This document shows positions 18,018 to 26,062 of a stretch of DNA of 64,000 nt, piece by piece. This stretch comes from UTCFX2 sp002050125. Lineage in GTDB: Bacteria > Chloroflexota > Anaerolineae > Anaerolineales > UBA4823. Where the stretch lies: positions 1,302,001-1,366,000 of the forward strand of contig JAOSJQ010000001.1 in the NCBI GenBank assembly GCA_027494035.1, in the 5' to 3' direction. A program made the position numbers and the translations under genes. The notes beneath the pieces were generated by a model. It did no database searches, had not been told where the DNA came from, and was given only the letters and a program-made list of their open reading frames with translations. The first letter of the stretch is position 1, and the number at the start of each line of letters is the position of its first letter.

Positions 18018-18686
18018 ATGACGCGAAAAATTGCTTTTATCCATACCGTGCCGTCTTTAGTGGGTCTCTTTAACGACCTTTCAAAAGAGCTGCTTCCGTC
18101 AGATGTGGAAGTTTTGCACATCGCGGATGAGCTGCTTCTCAAGGTTGTGCTGGCTCAGGGCGGACTTTCGCCGTTCATCTTCCGCCGCGTGGTCGAACAC
18201 GCTGTAGCGGCAGCCGAAGGCGGGGCGAGCCTGGTTCAGGTGACCTGCTCATCCATCTCTCCCTGCGTCGAAGCCGCGCGCCCGTTTGTCAGCGTACCGG
18301 TGTTTAAGGTTGACGAACCGATGGTGAATGCCGCGCTTGCAATCGGCAGCCGGATTGGCGTAGCCGCCACCGTTCCGACGACGCTCAAGCCCACTGCCGA
18401 GCTGGTCCACCGCCAGGCAGAACTGATCGGTCAGCAGGCGTCTGTGGATGCACGGTTATGCGAAGGCGCGTTTCAGGCGCTGCTGGCTGGGGATGGTGAG
18501 ATGCACGACCGGCTCGTCCGCGCCTGCCTGCAGGAACTGCTGGAACGCAACGATGTGGTGCTGCTGGCGCAGGCATCCATGGCTCGGGTTGTCGCAACCA
18601 TCCCGGCTGAAGAGCGCAAGGTCCCGATTCTTTCCAGCCCGCGCCTGGCGGTTGAACGCTTGCGCCAGGCGCTGGAGGAGGTATAG
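18018..18686 (+). CDS. Aspartate/glutamate racemase-superfamily protein
   Basis: A 222-residue protein of the Asp/Glu racemase fold (also AroM, hydantoin racemase and maleate isomerase). Seen are KIAFIHTVPSL at the N terminus, the first catalytic-Cys region LVQVTCSSISPCVEAA, and GSRIGVAATVPTTLKPTAEL. The position where true racemases have the second Cys reads LLAQASMARV with no Cys, so a two-base racemase mechanism is doubtful. A GAGG site precedes the ATG, and a possible extended -10 (TGGCATAAT, 17931-17939) lies upstream. It is convergent with the ABC transporter operon. Substrate unknown. Confidence 0.75.
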   Translation: MTRKIAFIHTVPSLVGLFNDLSKELLPSDVEVLHIADELLLKVVLAQGGLSPFIFRRVVEHAVAAAEGGASLVQVTCSSISPCVEAARPFVSVPVFKVDEPMVNAALAIGSRIGVAATVPTTLKPTAELVHRQAELIGQQASVDARLCEGAFQALLAGDGEMHDRLVRACLQELLERNDVVLLAQASMARVVATIPAEERKVPILSSPRLAVERLRQALEEV

Positions 18687-18704
18687 ACGTGAGGAGATAA
18701 GGGG

Positions 18705-19667
18705 TTACTGGCGGAAGCCGCGCTGCCGCCCGTAAATCGAGAGGATGATCAGCAGGGTGGCGCCCAGAACCATCTGGCGGACTGCGTCGATCATCTGCAT
18801 GGTGGTGAGCACGCTGCTGATCAAGATCAGGACGAGCGCCCCCGCCATCGAGCCGAAATAACTCCCCTTACCGCCGGAGAGCAAAGTGCCGCCCACCGCC
18901 ACTGCAGCGATGGATGGGAAGAGAAACGGTTGACCAAGGCTGAGGAATACGACCCCGGTATTGCCGACCACCATAAAACCGCCGAAAGCAGCCAGCGCCC
19001 CAGCCAGGGCATAAGTCCCCAGGACCATGTGGGTTACGTTGACCCCCGAAAGTTTGGCGGTGACGCGGTTGACGCCGATGGCGAACAGGTTCTTGCCAAA
19101 AGTGGTGCGCTCAAGGATGAGCCACATCAGCGCGGCGAAAAACACATAGATGATGATCGCGCCCGGGATGCCCAGGAAGAGCGGTCGGGCGATCACACGG
19201 GTCATGATCGGCGCCAGGCGGCCCGGGGTATTGCTGTGATTGGTGATGATCACCACACCGGTGATCACGCCAGCCATACCGAGTGTCATCACCAGAGGCG
19301 AAATCTTTAAAAAGATGATCCCAGCCCCGTTGATTAAACCGATAACCGCGCCAACCAGCAAGACTGCCACCAGAGCCGGCAGCACCCGCTCATCCTTGCC
19401 CTGTACGATCATCCAGGTCAGGATGGCGGAGAGGGTGACGATTGCGCCAGCGGACAGATCGATGCCCTCGCCTCCGCTGATGATTATTAAGGTCTGACCG
19501 GCGGCGATGATTCCCAGGAAGACCGACAGGCGCACGATGTTAACTGCCTGTGAGACGGCAGCCTGGGTATTGGTGCCAAAGCTGTTGGGCAGGAAGCCGC
19601 TGAAGATGAATAGGACGACGGCTAGTAAAACTGCCGCGACGGGTGGAGAAATGCTAATTTTTTTCAT
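18705..19667 (-). CDS. Sugar ABC transporter permease (RbsC/CUT2 type), second permease
   Basis: A 320-residue integral membrane subunit with about 8-10 hydrophobic helices and the CUT2 permease signature IIISGGEGIDLSAGAIVTLSAIL. IAAVAVGGTLLSGGKGSYFGSMAGALVLILISSVL near the C terminus holds the coupling-helix region. The ATG at 19667 overlaps the stop of the preceding permease (ATGA); upstream in-frame sequence lies inside that gene. With its neighbours it forms the membrane channel for a sugar or sugar-like ligand. Confidence 0.9.
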   Translation of the reverse strand: MKKISISPPVAAVLLAVVLFIFSGFLPNSFGTNTQAAVSQAVNIVRLSVFLGIIAAGQTLIIISGGEGIDLSAGAIVTLSAILTWMIVQGKDERVLPALVAVLLVGAVIGLINGAGIIFLKISPLVMTLGMAGVITGVVIITNHSNTPGRLAPIMTRVIARPLFLGIPGAIIIYVFFAALMWLILERTTFGKNLFAIGVNRVTAKLSGVNVTHMVLGTYALAGALAAFGGFMVVGNTGVVFLSLGQPFLFPSIAAVAVGGTLLSGGKGSYFGSMAGALVLILISSVLTTMQMIDAVRQMVLGATLLIILSIYGRQRGFRQ

Positions 19668-20623
19668 GACCGATTTCTCCGAAACAGGGCGATGAAGCCT
19701 GGAGCAGCCAGGGCGATGAGAATAATCATGTAATTGACAAAGGTTTGCCACCAGTAATCGATGTTGGCAAAAGAGACAATGTTCTTGATGATGCCCAACG
19801 TGAGAGCGCCCAGGATTGGACCGGCGATCCCGCCCACCCCGCCGCTTAAGGCGGTGCCGCCGATCACTACGGCGGTGATGGCTTGCAGGGTCATCGGGTC
19901 GCCGATCTGCGGGTTGCCGGAGCCGGTGAGCAGCGTGATGCAGATGCCGGTCAGGGCTGCCATGAACCCCGAGACAACGTAGGTGCTGAAGATGATCTGA
20001 TTGACCGGAACAGCCGTCTCATATGCAGCTTGAGCGCGACCGCCGACTGCAAACAAATAACGCCCGTAGCGGGTTTGGCGGATGGCGACCCAGCTTAAAA
20101 CCAGGAGTGGGATGACATAAAAAGCCCAATGCAACCCCAAGGGATAATTGGTGCGATAGACGTTGGCGACTTTAGCGGGAATTCCGCCGCCCGGCTGGGG
20201 CAGGATGAACAGCGCCAGCCCGCCGAAGAAAAAGCTGGTGGCGTAGGTGGTGATGATCGGCTGCAAGCGCAGGTAGGAGACGAAAAACCCATTGATACTA
20301 CCGGCGAGGATCCCAACCAGCAGCACAATTCCAAACCAGGTGAGCGTCTGGTTGACCGTCCCTTCGAGGCCCACGCGGGTCGCCAGCAAGGCGCTGACGA
20401 TGGAGACGATCGAGCCGACCGAAATATCGATCCCGCCGGTGAGTATCACAACAGCTTGACCGGCGGTGAGCAGCACCAACGGCAGGAAGACGCGCATGTT
20501 GTTGTTGATCGTATTGCCTTCCAGGATCGACTCCTGGAGATAAAAATTGACGACCAAAACGACGAAAAATATGATTGCTGAAAGAAGATATGGGTGTCGA
20601 AGGGAGAGGTGGGATAGTTTCAT
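19664..20623 (-). CDS. Sugar ABC transporter permease (RbsC/CUT2 type), first permease
   Basis: A 319-residue membrane subunit. It shows VVILTGGIDISVGSIVSIVSALLA, the CUT2 permease signature, and AVVIGGTALSGGVGGIAGPILGALTLGII near the C terminus. The start at 20623 (MKLSHLSLRHP) overlaps the stop codon of the ATPase gene (ATGA). Two different permeases in one operon imply a heterodimeric channel, as in autoinducer-2 or rhamnose transporters, rather than the homodimer of ribose systems. Confidence 0.9.
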   Translation of the reverse strand: MKLSHLSLRHPYLLSAIIFFVVLVVNFYLQESILEGNTINNNMRVFLPLVLLTAGQAVVILTGGIDISVGSIVSIVSALLATRVGLEGTVNQTLTWFGIVLLVGILAGSINGFFVSYLRLQPIITTYATSFFFGGLALFILPQPGGGIPAKVANVYRTNYPLGLHWAFYVIPLLVLSWVAIRQTRYGRYLFAVGGRAQAAYETAVPVNQIIFSTYVVSGFMAALTGICITLLTGSGNPQIGDPMTLQAITAVVIGGTALSGGVGGIAGPILGALTLGIIKNIVSFANIDYWWQTFVNYMIILIALAAPGFIALFRRNRS

Positions 20624-22134
20624 GCGATATTTCCCTCGGAAGCTCCCATGCTGGCAGCCACCAGATTGGCTTTGGTGATGCTGGCTCCGACCAGCGTGGC
20701 GCGGATTTTTCCCTCGAACATAACCAGAATGCGGTCGCACAATCCGAGAAGCTCTTCATCGTCGCTGCTATGAAAGAGGATCGATGTTCCTTCGCTGCGC
20801 AACTGTTGCAGCAGACGGTAGAACTCGGCTTTCGTGCCAACATCCACACCCTTGGTCGGGTCATCTAACAACAAGATTTTTGGTTTTTTGAGCAGCCACT
20901 TCCCGATGATCACTTTTTGGGCGTTGCCGCCTGACAGGCTGTTGACCGGATCGCTCAGGCTGCGCATGACCAGATTGAGGCTTGATGCAACCCGGTCGCC
21001 ATCCTCGATCGATCGACGCATGTTCAGCGGAAAACCGTAATTGGTCCAGGAGGGCAGCATGAGGTTTTCGAGGATCGAGCGGATGGACAGCAACCCCTCA
21101 CGGGAGCGGTCGCCAGGGACAAGCGCAATGCTTTCTTTGATAGCCTGGTTGGGGTGCGAGAAGTCGACCTCTTTGTCGTTAATGACGATCTTCCCTTCAT
21201 ACGGGATATCGCCAAAGAGAGCCAGCAGCAGATCGCGCTGCCCCTGTCCTTTTAATCCACCCAGCCCCAACAACTCGCCTTCATGGACGGTCAGATCGAC
21301 ACCCTTTATCACCCCGGTTTGCAAACTCTCAACCGTCAGACGCGCCGGTTTTGGTTCTTCTTCTTTGGGGCGGTCTTCCCGCGACAGCGAGTAAACGGTC
21401 TCTTTGCCGACCATGCGGCTCACCAGCGCTTTTTCGTCCACGTCTTTCATATCGCCCGAATCCACCGTCTTGCCATTTCGCAGGACGGTATAGCGATCCG
21501 CGATGTTCATAATCTCTTCCATGCGATGCGAGACGAAGATGATCGCTTTGCCCTCCGCTTTCCACTGGCGCACCAGCTCAAACAGGCGGTGTACCTGGCG
21601 GTTATCCAGACTGGCAGTGGCTTCGTCCAGGATCAAGATGTTTGGATCGATGCTGACAGCCTTCAGGATTTCCACAATCTGCAGCTCATCCGGGGGCAGC
21701 GAGCTGATTGGATCGTCCATGCTCATGGAAATCCGATAGGTTCCCTCGAAGAGCTTGAGAAGGTTTTTGGTGCGAACCTTGATCTCTTTTGAGTCGATAA
21801 AGAGACCTGAACGGAGAGGTTCGCGCGCCAGCCAGATGTTTTCCGCAACGGTCATCTTCGGCACCAGGCTGAGCTCCTGGAAGACGGTGGCGATCCCCAT
21901 CTTCTTGGCTGCGTGCGGGGAATCGAAATTGATGGGTTTGCCGTCGAGGAGCAGTTGTCCTCCATCGAGGACAACCACTCCGTTGATGACTTTGGTCAGG
22001 GTGCTCTTACCGCTTCCGTTTGCTCCAATGAGGGCAAGTACCTCGCCTGAATACACATCCAGATTTCCATCTGAGAGGGCGACGACGCCCCCATACCGTT
22101 TGACGATATTTTGGGCAGAAAGCGATGTAGTCAT
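20620..22134 (-). CDS. Sugar ABC transporter ATP-binding protein (RbsA/MglA type, two NBDs)
   Basis: A 504-residue protein of two fused nucleotide-binding domains, the normal architecture of CUT2 ATPases. NBD1 has a complete Walker A (LIGANGSGKSTLTK), but its signature region reads ISSLPPDELQIVEILKA instead of LSxGxxQ; the Walker B region is ILILDEATASLD. NBD2 has a degenerate Walker A (GLGGLKGQGQRDLLL), signature NSLSGGNAQKVIIGKWL and Walker B ILLLDDPTKGVD. One intact and one degenerate site is typical of the family. AGGATAAG precedes the ATG. Confidence 0.93.
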   Translation of the reverse strand: MTTSLSAQNIVKRYGGVVALSDGNLDVYSGEVLALIGANGSGKSTLTKVINGVVVLDGGQLLLDGKPINFDSPHAAKKMGIATVFQELSLVPKMTVAENIWLAREPLRSGLFIDSKEIKVRTKNLLKLFEGTYRISMSMDDPISSLPPDELQIVEILKAVSIDPNILILDEATASLDNRQVHRLFELVRQWKAEGKAIIFVSHRMEEIMNIADRYTVLRNGKTVDSGDMKDVDEKALVSRMVGKETVYSLSREDRPKEEEPKPARLTVESLQTGVIKGVDLTVHEGELLGLGGLKGQGQRDLLLALFGDIPYEGKIVINDKEVDFSHPNQAIKESIALVPGDRSREGLLSIRSILENLMLPSWTNYGFPLNMRRSIEDGDRVASSLNLVMRSLSDPVNSLSGGNAQKVIIGKWLLKKPKILLLDDPTKGVDVGTKAEFYRLLQQLRSEGTSILFHSSDDEELLGLCDRILVMFEGKIRATLVGASITKANLVAASMGASEGNIA

Positions 22135-22159
22135 CTTATCCTGACTGTGTTGTGATAAA

Positions 22160-22206
22160 GGACCTCACAGGCTGATTGTGTTGGTCGGTTTTCGCCTGTG
22201 AGGTCC
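22160..22206 (-). other. Intercistronic hairpin between binding-protein and ATPase genes
   Basis: A perfect 13-bp inverted repeat (GGACCTCACAGGC at 22160-22172, GCCTGTGAGGTCC at 22194-22206) with a 21-nt loop lies in the 84-bp gap after the binding-protein gene. Such hairpins commonly protect the upstream mRNA and partly terminate, giving more binding protein than membrane components. Confidence 0.75.
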
Positions 22207-22218
22207 GTGGTTTACTTT

Positions 22219-24411
22219 CTACTGGAAGAACGCGTCCTTGACTTCTTGTTCGGTCATGATACCGTCGAGCAGGTACTGTTCGGGTTTGTCGGCGCAGAAA
22301 TCCAGCCATTCCTGGAAGTTCTCGCTGGTGACGGTCACCGGGGAGGGGATGATGAAGGTGGTGCCGAACTGACCGGAGAGCGAAGCTTCGTTGATCTTCT
22401 CGCCCTGGAGCATCAGGATGGCGATGCGCAACGCGGTGCCGTTGACGCCGGGGGCGTTGGCGACGCCGATCGAATCAAAGTTGGGGCGCTCTTGCTTGAC
22501 CTCATTCCAGAGGTTGAGGTACTGGCAGCGGCCTTCTCCGACCATGATGGGCCATTCGGGCGGGTTAGCAGCCATGACAGCCTGGAGGGCGCCGATAGCC
22601 ATGCCGTCCTGGGTCCAGACGCCGTCGATCTGACCGGGGAAGCCAGCCAGGAAGTTAGACATGACCTGCTGACCGGTGGCTTCGTCCCACTTGCCGGTCT
22701 CGCGGGCGAGGACTTTGATGCCGGGGTGTTGAGAGAAGATTTCGTCGACGCCGCTCATGCGGTACTCGTTGGCGGGGTGTCCTGGGAAGCCTTCGATCTC
22801 GACCACGTTGCCTTCGCCGTTCAGCTTTTCAGCCAGCCATGTAGCGGAGACCTTAGCCCACTCTTTCTGGTTGTGACCGACGTTGTAGACGCCTTCAGCA
22901 TCGACTTCTTGGTCGATGGAGAGCACCAGGATGCCCTGTTTGACGGCTTCTTCGAGGGTGGCGTTCAGACCCTGAGCATCGCCTGGGTTGACCAGGATCG
23001 CGTCAACTTTCTTGCTCATCAGGTTCTGCAGCTGCTGGATCTGACCGGCAACATCGGTGTCGGCGTTCTCGATCACCAGCTCGTTGGTGATGCCCGCAGC
23101 CATGTACTCGTCATTGAGGTTCTTGAGGTTCTCGATCATCTGGGTGCGGTATTCGCTGCTGATGAACGGGTTCGAGATACCGATGGTGAATTTCTCTGCG
23201 GGGGCGGCTTCTTTAGAGAAGAACGCGTCCTTGACTTCTTGTTCGGTCATGATACCGTCGAGCAGGTACTGTTCGGGTTTGTCGGCGCAGAAATCCAGCC
23301 ATTCCTGGAAGTTCTCGCTGGTGACGGTCACCGGGGAGGGGATGATGAAGGTGGTGCCGAACTGACCGGAGAGCGAAGCTTCGTTGATCTTCTCGCCCTG
23401 GAGCATCAGGATGGCGATGCGCAACGCGGTGCCGTTGACGCCGGGGGCGTTGGCGACGCCGATCGAATCAAAGTTGGGGCGCTCTTGCTTGACCTCATTC
23501 CAGAGGTTGAGGTACTGGCAGCGGCCTTCGCCGACCATGATGGGCCATTCGGGCGGGTTAGCAGCCATGACAGCCTGGAGGGCGCCGATAGCCATGCCGT
23601 CCTGGGTCCAGACGCCGTCGATCTGACCGGGGAAGCCAGCCAGGAAGTTAGACATGACCTGCTGACCGGTGGCTTCGTCCCACTTGCCGGTCTCGCGGGC
23701 GAGGACTTTGATGCCGGGGTGTTGAGAGAAGATTTCGTCGACGCCGCTCATGCGGTACTCGTTGGCGGGGTGTCCTGGGAAGCCTTCGATCTCGACCACG
23801 TTGCCTTCGCCGTTCAGCTTTTCAGCCAGCCATGTAGCGGAGACCTTAGCCCACTCTTTCTGGTTGTGACCGACGTTGTAGACGCCTTCAGCGTCGACTT
23901 CCTGGTCGATGGAGAGCACCAGGATGCCCTGTTTGACGGCTTCTTCGAGGGTGGCGTTCAGACCCTGAGCGTCGCCTGGGTTGACCAGGATCGCGTCAAC
24001 GTTCTTGCTCATCAGGTTCTGCAGCTGCTGGATCCGACCGGCAACATCGGTGTCGGCGTTCTCGATCACCAATTCGTTGGTGATGCCCGCAGCCATGTAC
24101 TCGTCATTGAGGTTCTTGAGGTTCTCGATCATCTGGGTGCGGTATTCGCTGCTGATGAACGGGTTCGAGATGCCGATGGTGAATTTGCGGCCCTCAGCCG
24201 GCGCAGCCGGTTCGGCGGGCGCAGCCGGTTCAGCCGGTGCGGCGGTCTCAGCCGGTGCAGCCGGTTCGGCGGGTGCAGCAGTCTCGGCGGGCGCCTGAGG
24301 CTGAGGCGCCTGGGTAGCCGGCGCCGGGGCGCAGCTGGCAAGCATTGCAACCAGCATGACCACGGACAAAATGGTCATCACCCATTGTTTCGATAGATGT
24401 TTACGTGACAT
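22219..24411 (-). CDS. Sugar ABC transporter substrate-binding lipoprotein with two tandem binding domains
   Basis: A 730-residue exported lipoprotein, twice the usual length. The signal peptide ends in a lipobox (MLASC, Cys 27). An Ala/Pro/Glu-rich linker spans about 28-75. Two near-identical periplasmic-binding (RbsB-like, type 1) domains follow from about 76 and about 407, each starting KFTIGISNPFISSEYRTQM and ending EQEVKDAFF. They are joined by a short SKEAAPAE linker and differ at only two residues that I can find (R/Q and N/K). The ATG at 24411 is preferred (GGAGGAGAAATTC upstream) over a TTG at 24426. It is the first gene of the leftward ABC operon. Confidence 0.9.
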   Translation of the reverse strand: MSRKHLSKQWVMTILSVVMLVAMLASCAPAPATQAPQPQAPAETAAPAEPAAPAETAAPAEPAAPAEPAAPAEGRKFTIGISNPFISSEYRTQMIENLKNLNDEYMAAGITNELVIENADTDVAGRIQQLQNLMSKNVDAILVNPGDAQGLNATLEEAVKQGILVLSIDQEVDAEGVYNVGHNQKEWAKVSATWLAEKLNGEGNVVEIEGFPGHPANEYRMSGVDEIFSQHPGIKVLARETGKWDEATGQQVMSNFLAGFPGQIDGVWTQDGMAIGALQAVMAANPPEWPIMVGEGRCQYLNLWNEVKQERPNFDSIGVANAPGVNGTALRIAILMLQGEKINEASLSGQFGTTFIIPSPVTVTSENFQEWLDFCADKPEQYLLDGIMTEQEVKDAFFSKEAAPAEKFTIGISNPFISSEYRTQMIENLKNLNDEYMAAGITNELVIENADTDVAGQIQQLQNLMSKKVDAILVNPGDAQGLNATLEEAVKQGILVLSIDQEVDAEGVYNVGHNQKEWAKVSATWLAEKLNGEGNVVEIEGFPGHPANEYRMSGVDEIFSQHPGIKVLARETGKWDEATGQQVMSNFLAGFPGQIDGVWTQDGMAIGALQAVMAANPPEWPIMVGEGRCQYLNLWNEVKQERPNFDSIGVANAPGVNGTALRIAILMLQGEKINEASLSGQFGTTFIIPSPVTVTSENFQEWLDFCADKPEQYLLDGIMTEQEVKDAFFQ
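22225..23193 (-). repeat. Tandem duplication, downstream copy (969 bp)
   Basis: Encodes the second binding domain. It matches 23218-24186 at an offset of exactly 993 bp (331 codons). I count nine differences, of which seven are silent, and most lie in the third that encodes the domain N terminus. Confidence 0.95.
23218..24186 (-). repeat. Tandem duplication, upstream copy (969 bp)
   Basis: Encodes the first binding domain. A 24-bp spacer (23194-23217) that encodes the short inter-domain linker separates it from the other copy. Confidence 0.95.
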
Positions 24412-24549
24412 GAATTTCTCCTCCAAAGTTTCGTTATGATAGGTTTAGATATGTGATTAGTGTTTAGACGGTAATACTTTCTGGGTTGAGAATTTAGGAT
24501 AATGCGTACCTCCTCGAAGTATGGGGTTTACGGACCGCTGACGGACCAT

Positions 24550-25755
24550 TTACGATGTGATCGTGGCGCGCACGCGCTGGATCACTTCGCCGGTTTGCTT
24601 GTTCTTGAGGATCAGTTTGGTTTTCCCGTCGGGCATTTTTTCTTCCTTGATCAGGTAGAAATCGGCGTCATACTCGACCCAGCGCGCCTCCGCCGCGGCG
24701 GTTTCCTCGCCGCGCCAGATATCCAGGTGGACCGGCTCCCACTGCTTGGTTTCGGCAGACTGGTAGCAGGCATCCATGATCGCGTTGACGACATAGCCGT
24801 CGTAGAAGGTTTCCATCGGCTGCACGCCCTGATCCAGAGCGTCGAGCTGCTCGGTGAACATGTGAGCGTAGCCAAGCGCGTGGACTTCGTCCCCGACCGG
24901 GAATAGCCAGCCCGTGTCGCTCTCCGCTTTTTCCGCTACGTAGCCGCGCTCGCCGACCGAGGTGAACATCTCGAAGCCGGTTCGCAGCCAGTGATTCAGC
25001 CAGATCGTGCCGTTCGTGCCTGAAACTTCGTCGCGCAGATCCATGCCGCCGCGGAAGTTCCAGCTCACTTCGAACTGGCTGATCGCGCCGGTTGAATATT
25101 TCACCAGACCAACCGCGTGGTCTTCGGCGTCAATCGGGTGCACCTGCGTGTCCGCCCAGCAGATCACTTCAACAGGACGAACCTCTTTGCCGATGAAGTT
25201 TCGCCCAATCTCGATGCAGTGACAGCCCATATCCACGATAGCTCCGCCGCCCGAAAGCTCCTTGCGCAAGAACCAATCGCTATGCGGACCGGGATGGGCT
25301 TCGCGCGAGCGCGTCCACAGCACCCGACCCAGCGCGCCGTTCTTTACGGATTCGATCGCTTTGAGCGTCTTTGGGGTGTAGACCAAATCTTCCAGATAAC
25401 CCGCGAACACCCCCGCTTTTTCGACAGCTTCGAGCATCTCCTGGGCTTCGGCGGCGTTGCGCCCCAACGGCTTGGTGCACATGACCGCTTTGCCGGCTTT
25501 GGCAGCCGCCAGAACGCCTTCCTTGTGCAGGTAGTTGGGCAGCGCGACGACAACCAGATCGGTTTCAGGATCGTTCACCGCCTCTTCGATGGAGGCGGAA
25601 TATCTGGGAATGCCGTGACGCCCAGCAAATTCCCGGGCTGCTTCCAGCCTGGAGCCGCAGACCATTGTAACCTGATCCCGGCTGCGCATTCCGTGCAGCG
25701 TGACGGTGTAGAAATTCGCGATAAAGCCTGTGCCTAACATTGTGATGCGTCGCAT
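24550..25755 (-). CDS. Gfo/Idh/MocA family oxidoreductase
   Basis: A 401-residue NAD(P)-dependent sugar or cyclitol dehydrogenase. The Rossmann domain begins ITMLGTGFIANFY. The family EKP motif appears as MCTKPLGRN (about residues 93-101), keeping Lys and Pro but with Thr for Glu. GGAIVDMGCHCIEIGRNFIG carries the conserved D...H of the active site. The C-terminal extension contains a short KLILKNKQTGEV motif. It is the gene nearest the divergent control region and is read leftward toward the ABC transporter, so it is probably the first gene of that operon. The substrate cannot be deduced. Confidence 0.88.
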   Translation of the reverse strand: MRRITMLGTGFIANFYTVTLHGMRSRDQVTMVCGSRLEAAREFAGRHGIPRYSASIEEAVNDPETDLVVVALPNYLHKEGVLAAAKAGKAVMCTKPLGRNAAEAQEMLEAVEKAGVFAGYLEDLVYTPKTLKAIESVKNGALGRVLWTRSREAHPGPHSDWFLRKELSGGGAIVDMGCHCIEIGRNFIGKEVRPVEVICWADTQVHPIDAEDHAVGLVKYSTGAISQFEVSWNFRGGMDLRDEVSGTNGTIWLNHWLRTGFEMFTSVGERGYVAEKAESDTGWLFPVGDEVHALGYAHMFTEQLDALDQGVQPMETFYDGYVVNAIMDACYQSAETKQWEPVHLDIWRGEETAAAEARWVEYDADFYLIKEEKMPDGKTKLILKNKQTGEVIQRVRATITS

Positions 25756-25847
25756 AAAGAGTTCCTTTGCTTGAGTTTTCCCGCTGAGATGTGTGATCGC
25801 TCCGCGTCCCTGGATAATTACCGAACCGAAAATTCGGCAATTTTAAA

Positions 25848-25857
25848 TGTACACACA
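25848..25857. promoter_or_regulatory. Candidate operator downstream of the leftward -10
   Basis: TGTACACACA fits TGTnCrnACA, shared with 25942-25951. It lies just downstream of the leftward -10 box, where a bound repressor would block initiation. The GntR/HutC protein encoded next is the likely ligand. Confidence 0.45.
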
Positions 25858-25869
25858 ATATCGGGTGGG

Positions 25870-25898
25870 ATTATACAAAGTGTGCCGCAAAATGTCAA
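25870..25898 (-). promoter_or_regulatory. Leftward sigma-70 promoter of the dehydrogenase/ABC operon
   Basis: On the minus strand TTGACA (25898-25893) and TATAAT (25875-25870) have an exact 17-bp spacer, a perfect consensus match. It should start transcription near 25863. Confidence 0.85.
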
Positions 25899-25907
25899 TG
25901 AAAGCGA

Positions 25908-25936
25908 TTGACAGTTGAGGTCGAGCTGGTTATAAT
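25908..25936 (+). promoter_or_regulatory. Rightward sigma-70 promoter of the gntR operon
   Basis: TTGACA (25908-25913) and TATAAT (25931-25936), 17-bp spacer, a perfect consensus match. Its -35 box lies only 9 bp from the -35 of the leftward promoter. Confidence 0.85.
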
Positions 25937-25941
25937 ACAAA

Positions 25942-25951
25942 TGTCCGTACA
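25942..25951. promoter_or_regulatory. Candidate operator downstream of the rightward -10
   Basis: TGTCCGTACA, a 10-bp palindrome with one mismatch pair, begins 5 nt after the rightward -10 box. It matches the site at 25848-25857 in TGTnCnnACA. Confidence 0.45.
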
Positions 25952-26062
25952 ATTGCACTTGCTCCAATACAATTAGATATCAGGAAAAACCCCCAATAAA
26001 ATCCCTGGACGTTCTTGTACTTTCACGAAGTGGATATCAACCTTTCATCAGGATAAACCGCT

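Larger units (their letters stand above)
25756..26062. promoter_or_regulatory. 307-bp divergent control region
   Basis: Intergenic region between the leftward dehydrogenase gene and the rightward GntR gene. It holds two back-to-back consensus promoters (listed separately) and two copies of a TGTnCrnACA sequence. The rightward leader is about 120 nt. No gene is seen in it. Confidence 0.85.

Noticed and set aside
22225..24186. Repeat pair as a mobile element or CRISPR
   Set aside because: There is only one pair of in-frame 969-bp copies within a single gene, without transposase, terminal repeats or spacers.
22198..24396. 732-codon ORF on the plus strand across the binding-protein gene
   Set aside because: It is the antisense shadow of a GC-biased duplicated gene; it has no start signal and no family resemblance, while the minus strand encodes a clear lipoprotein.
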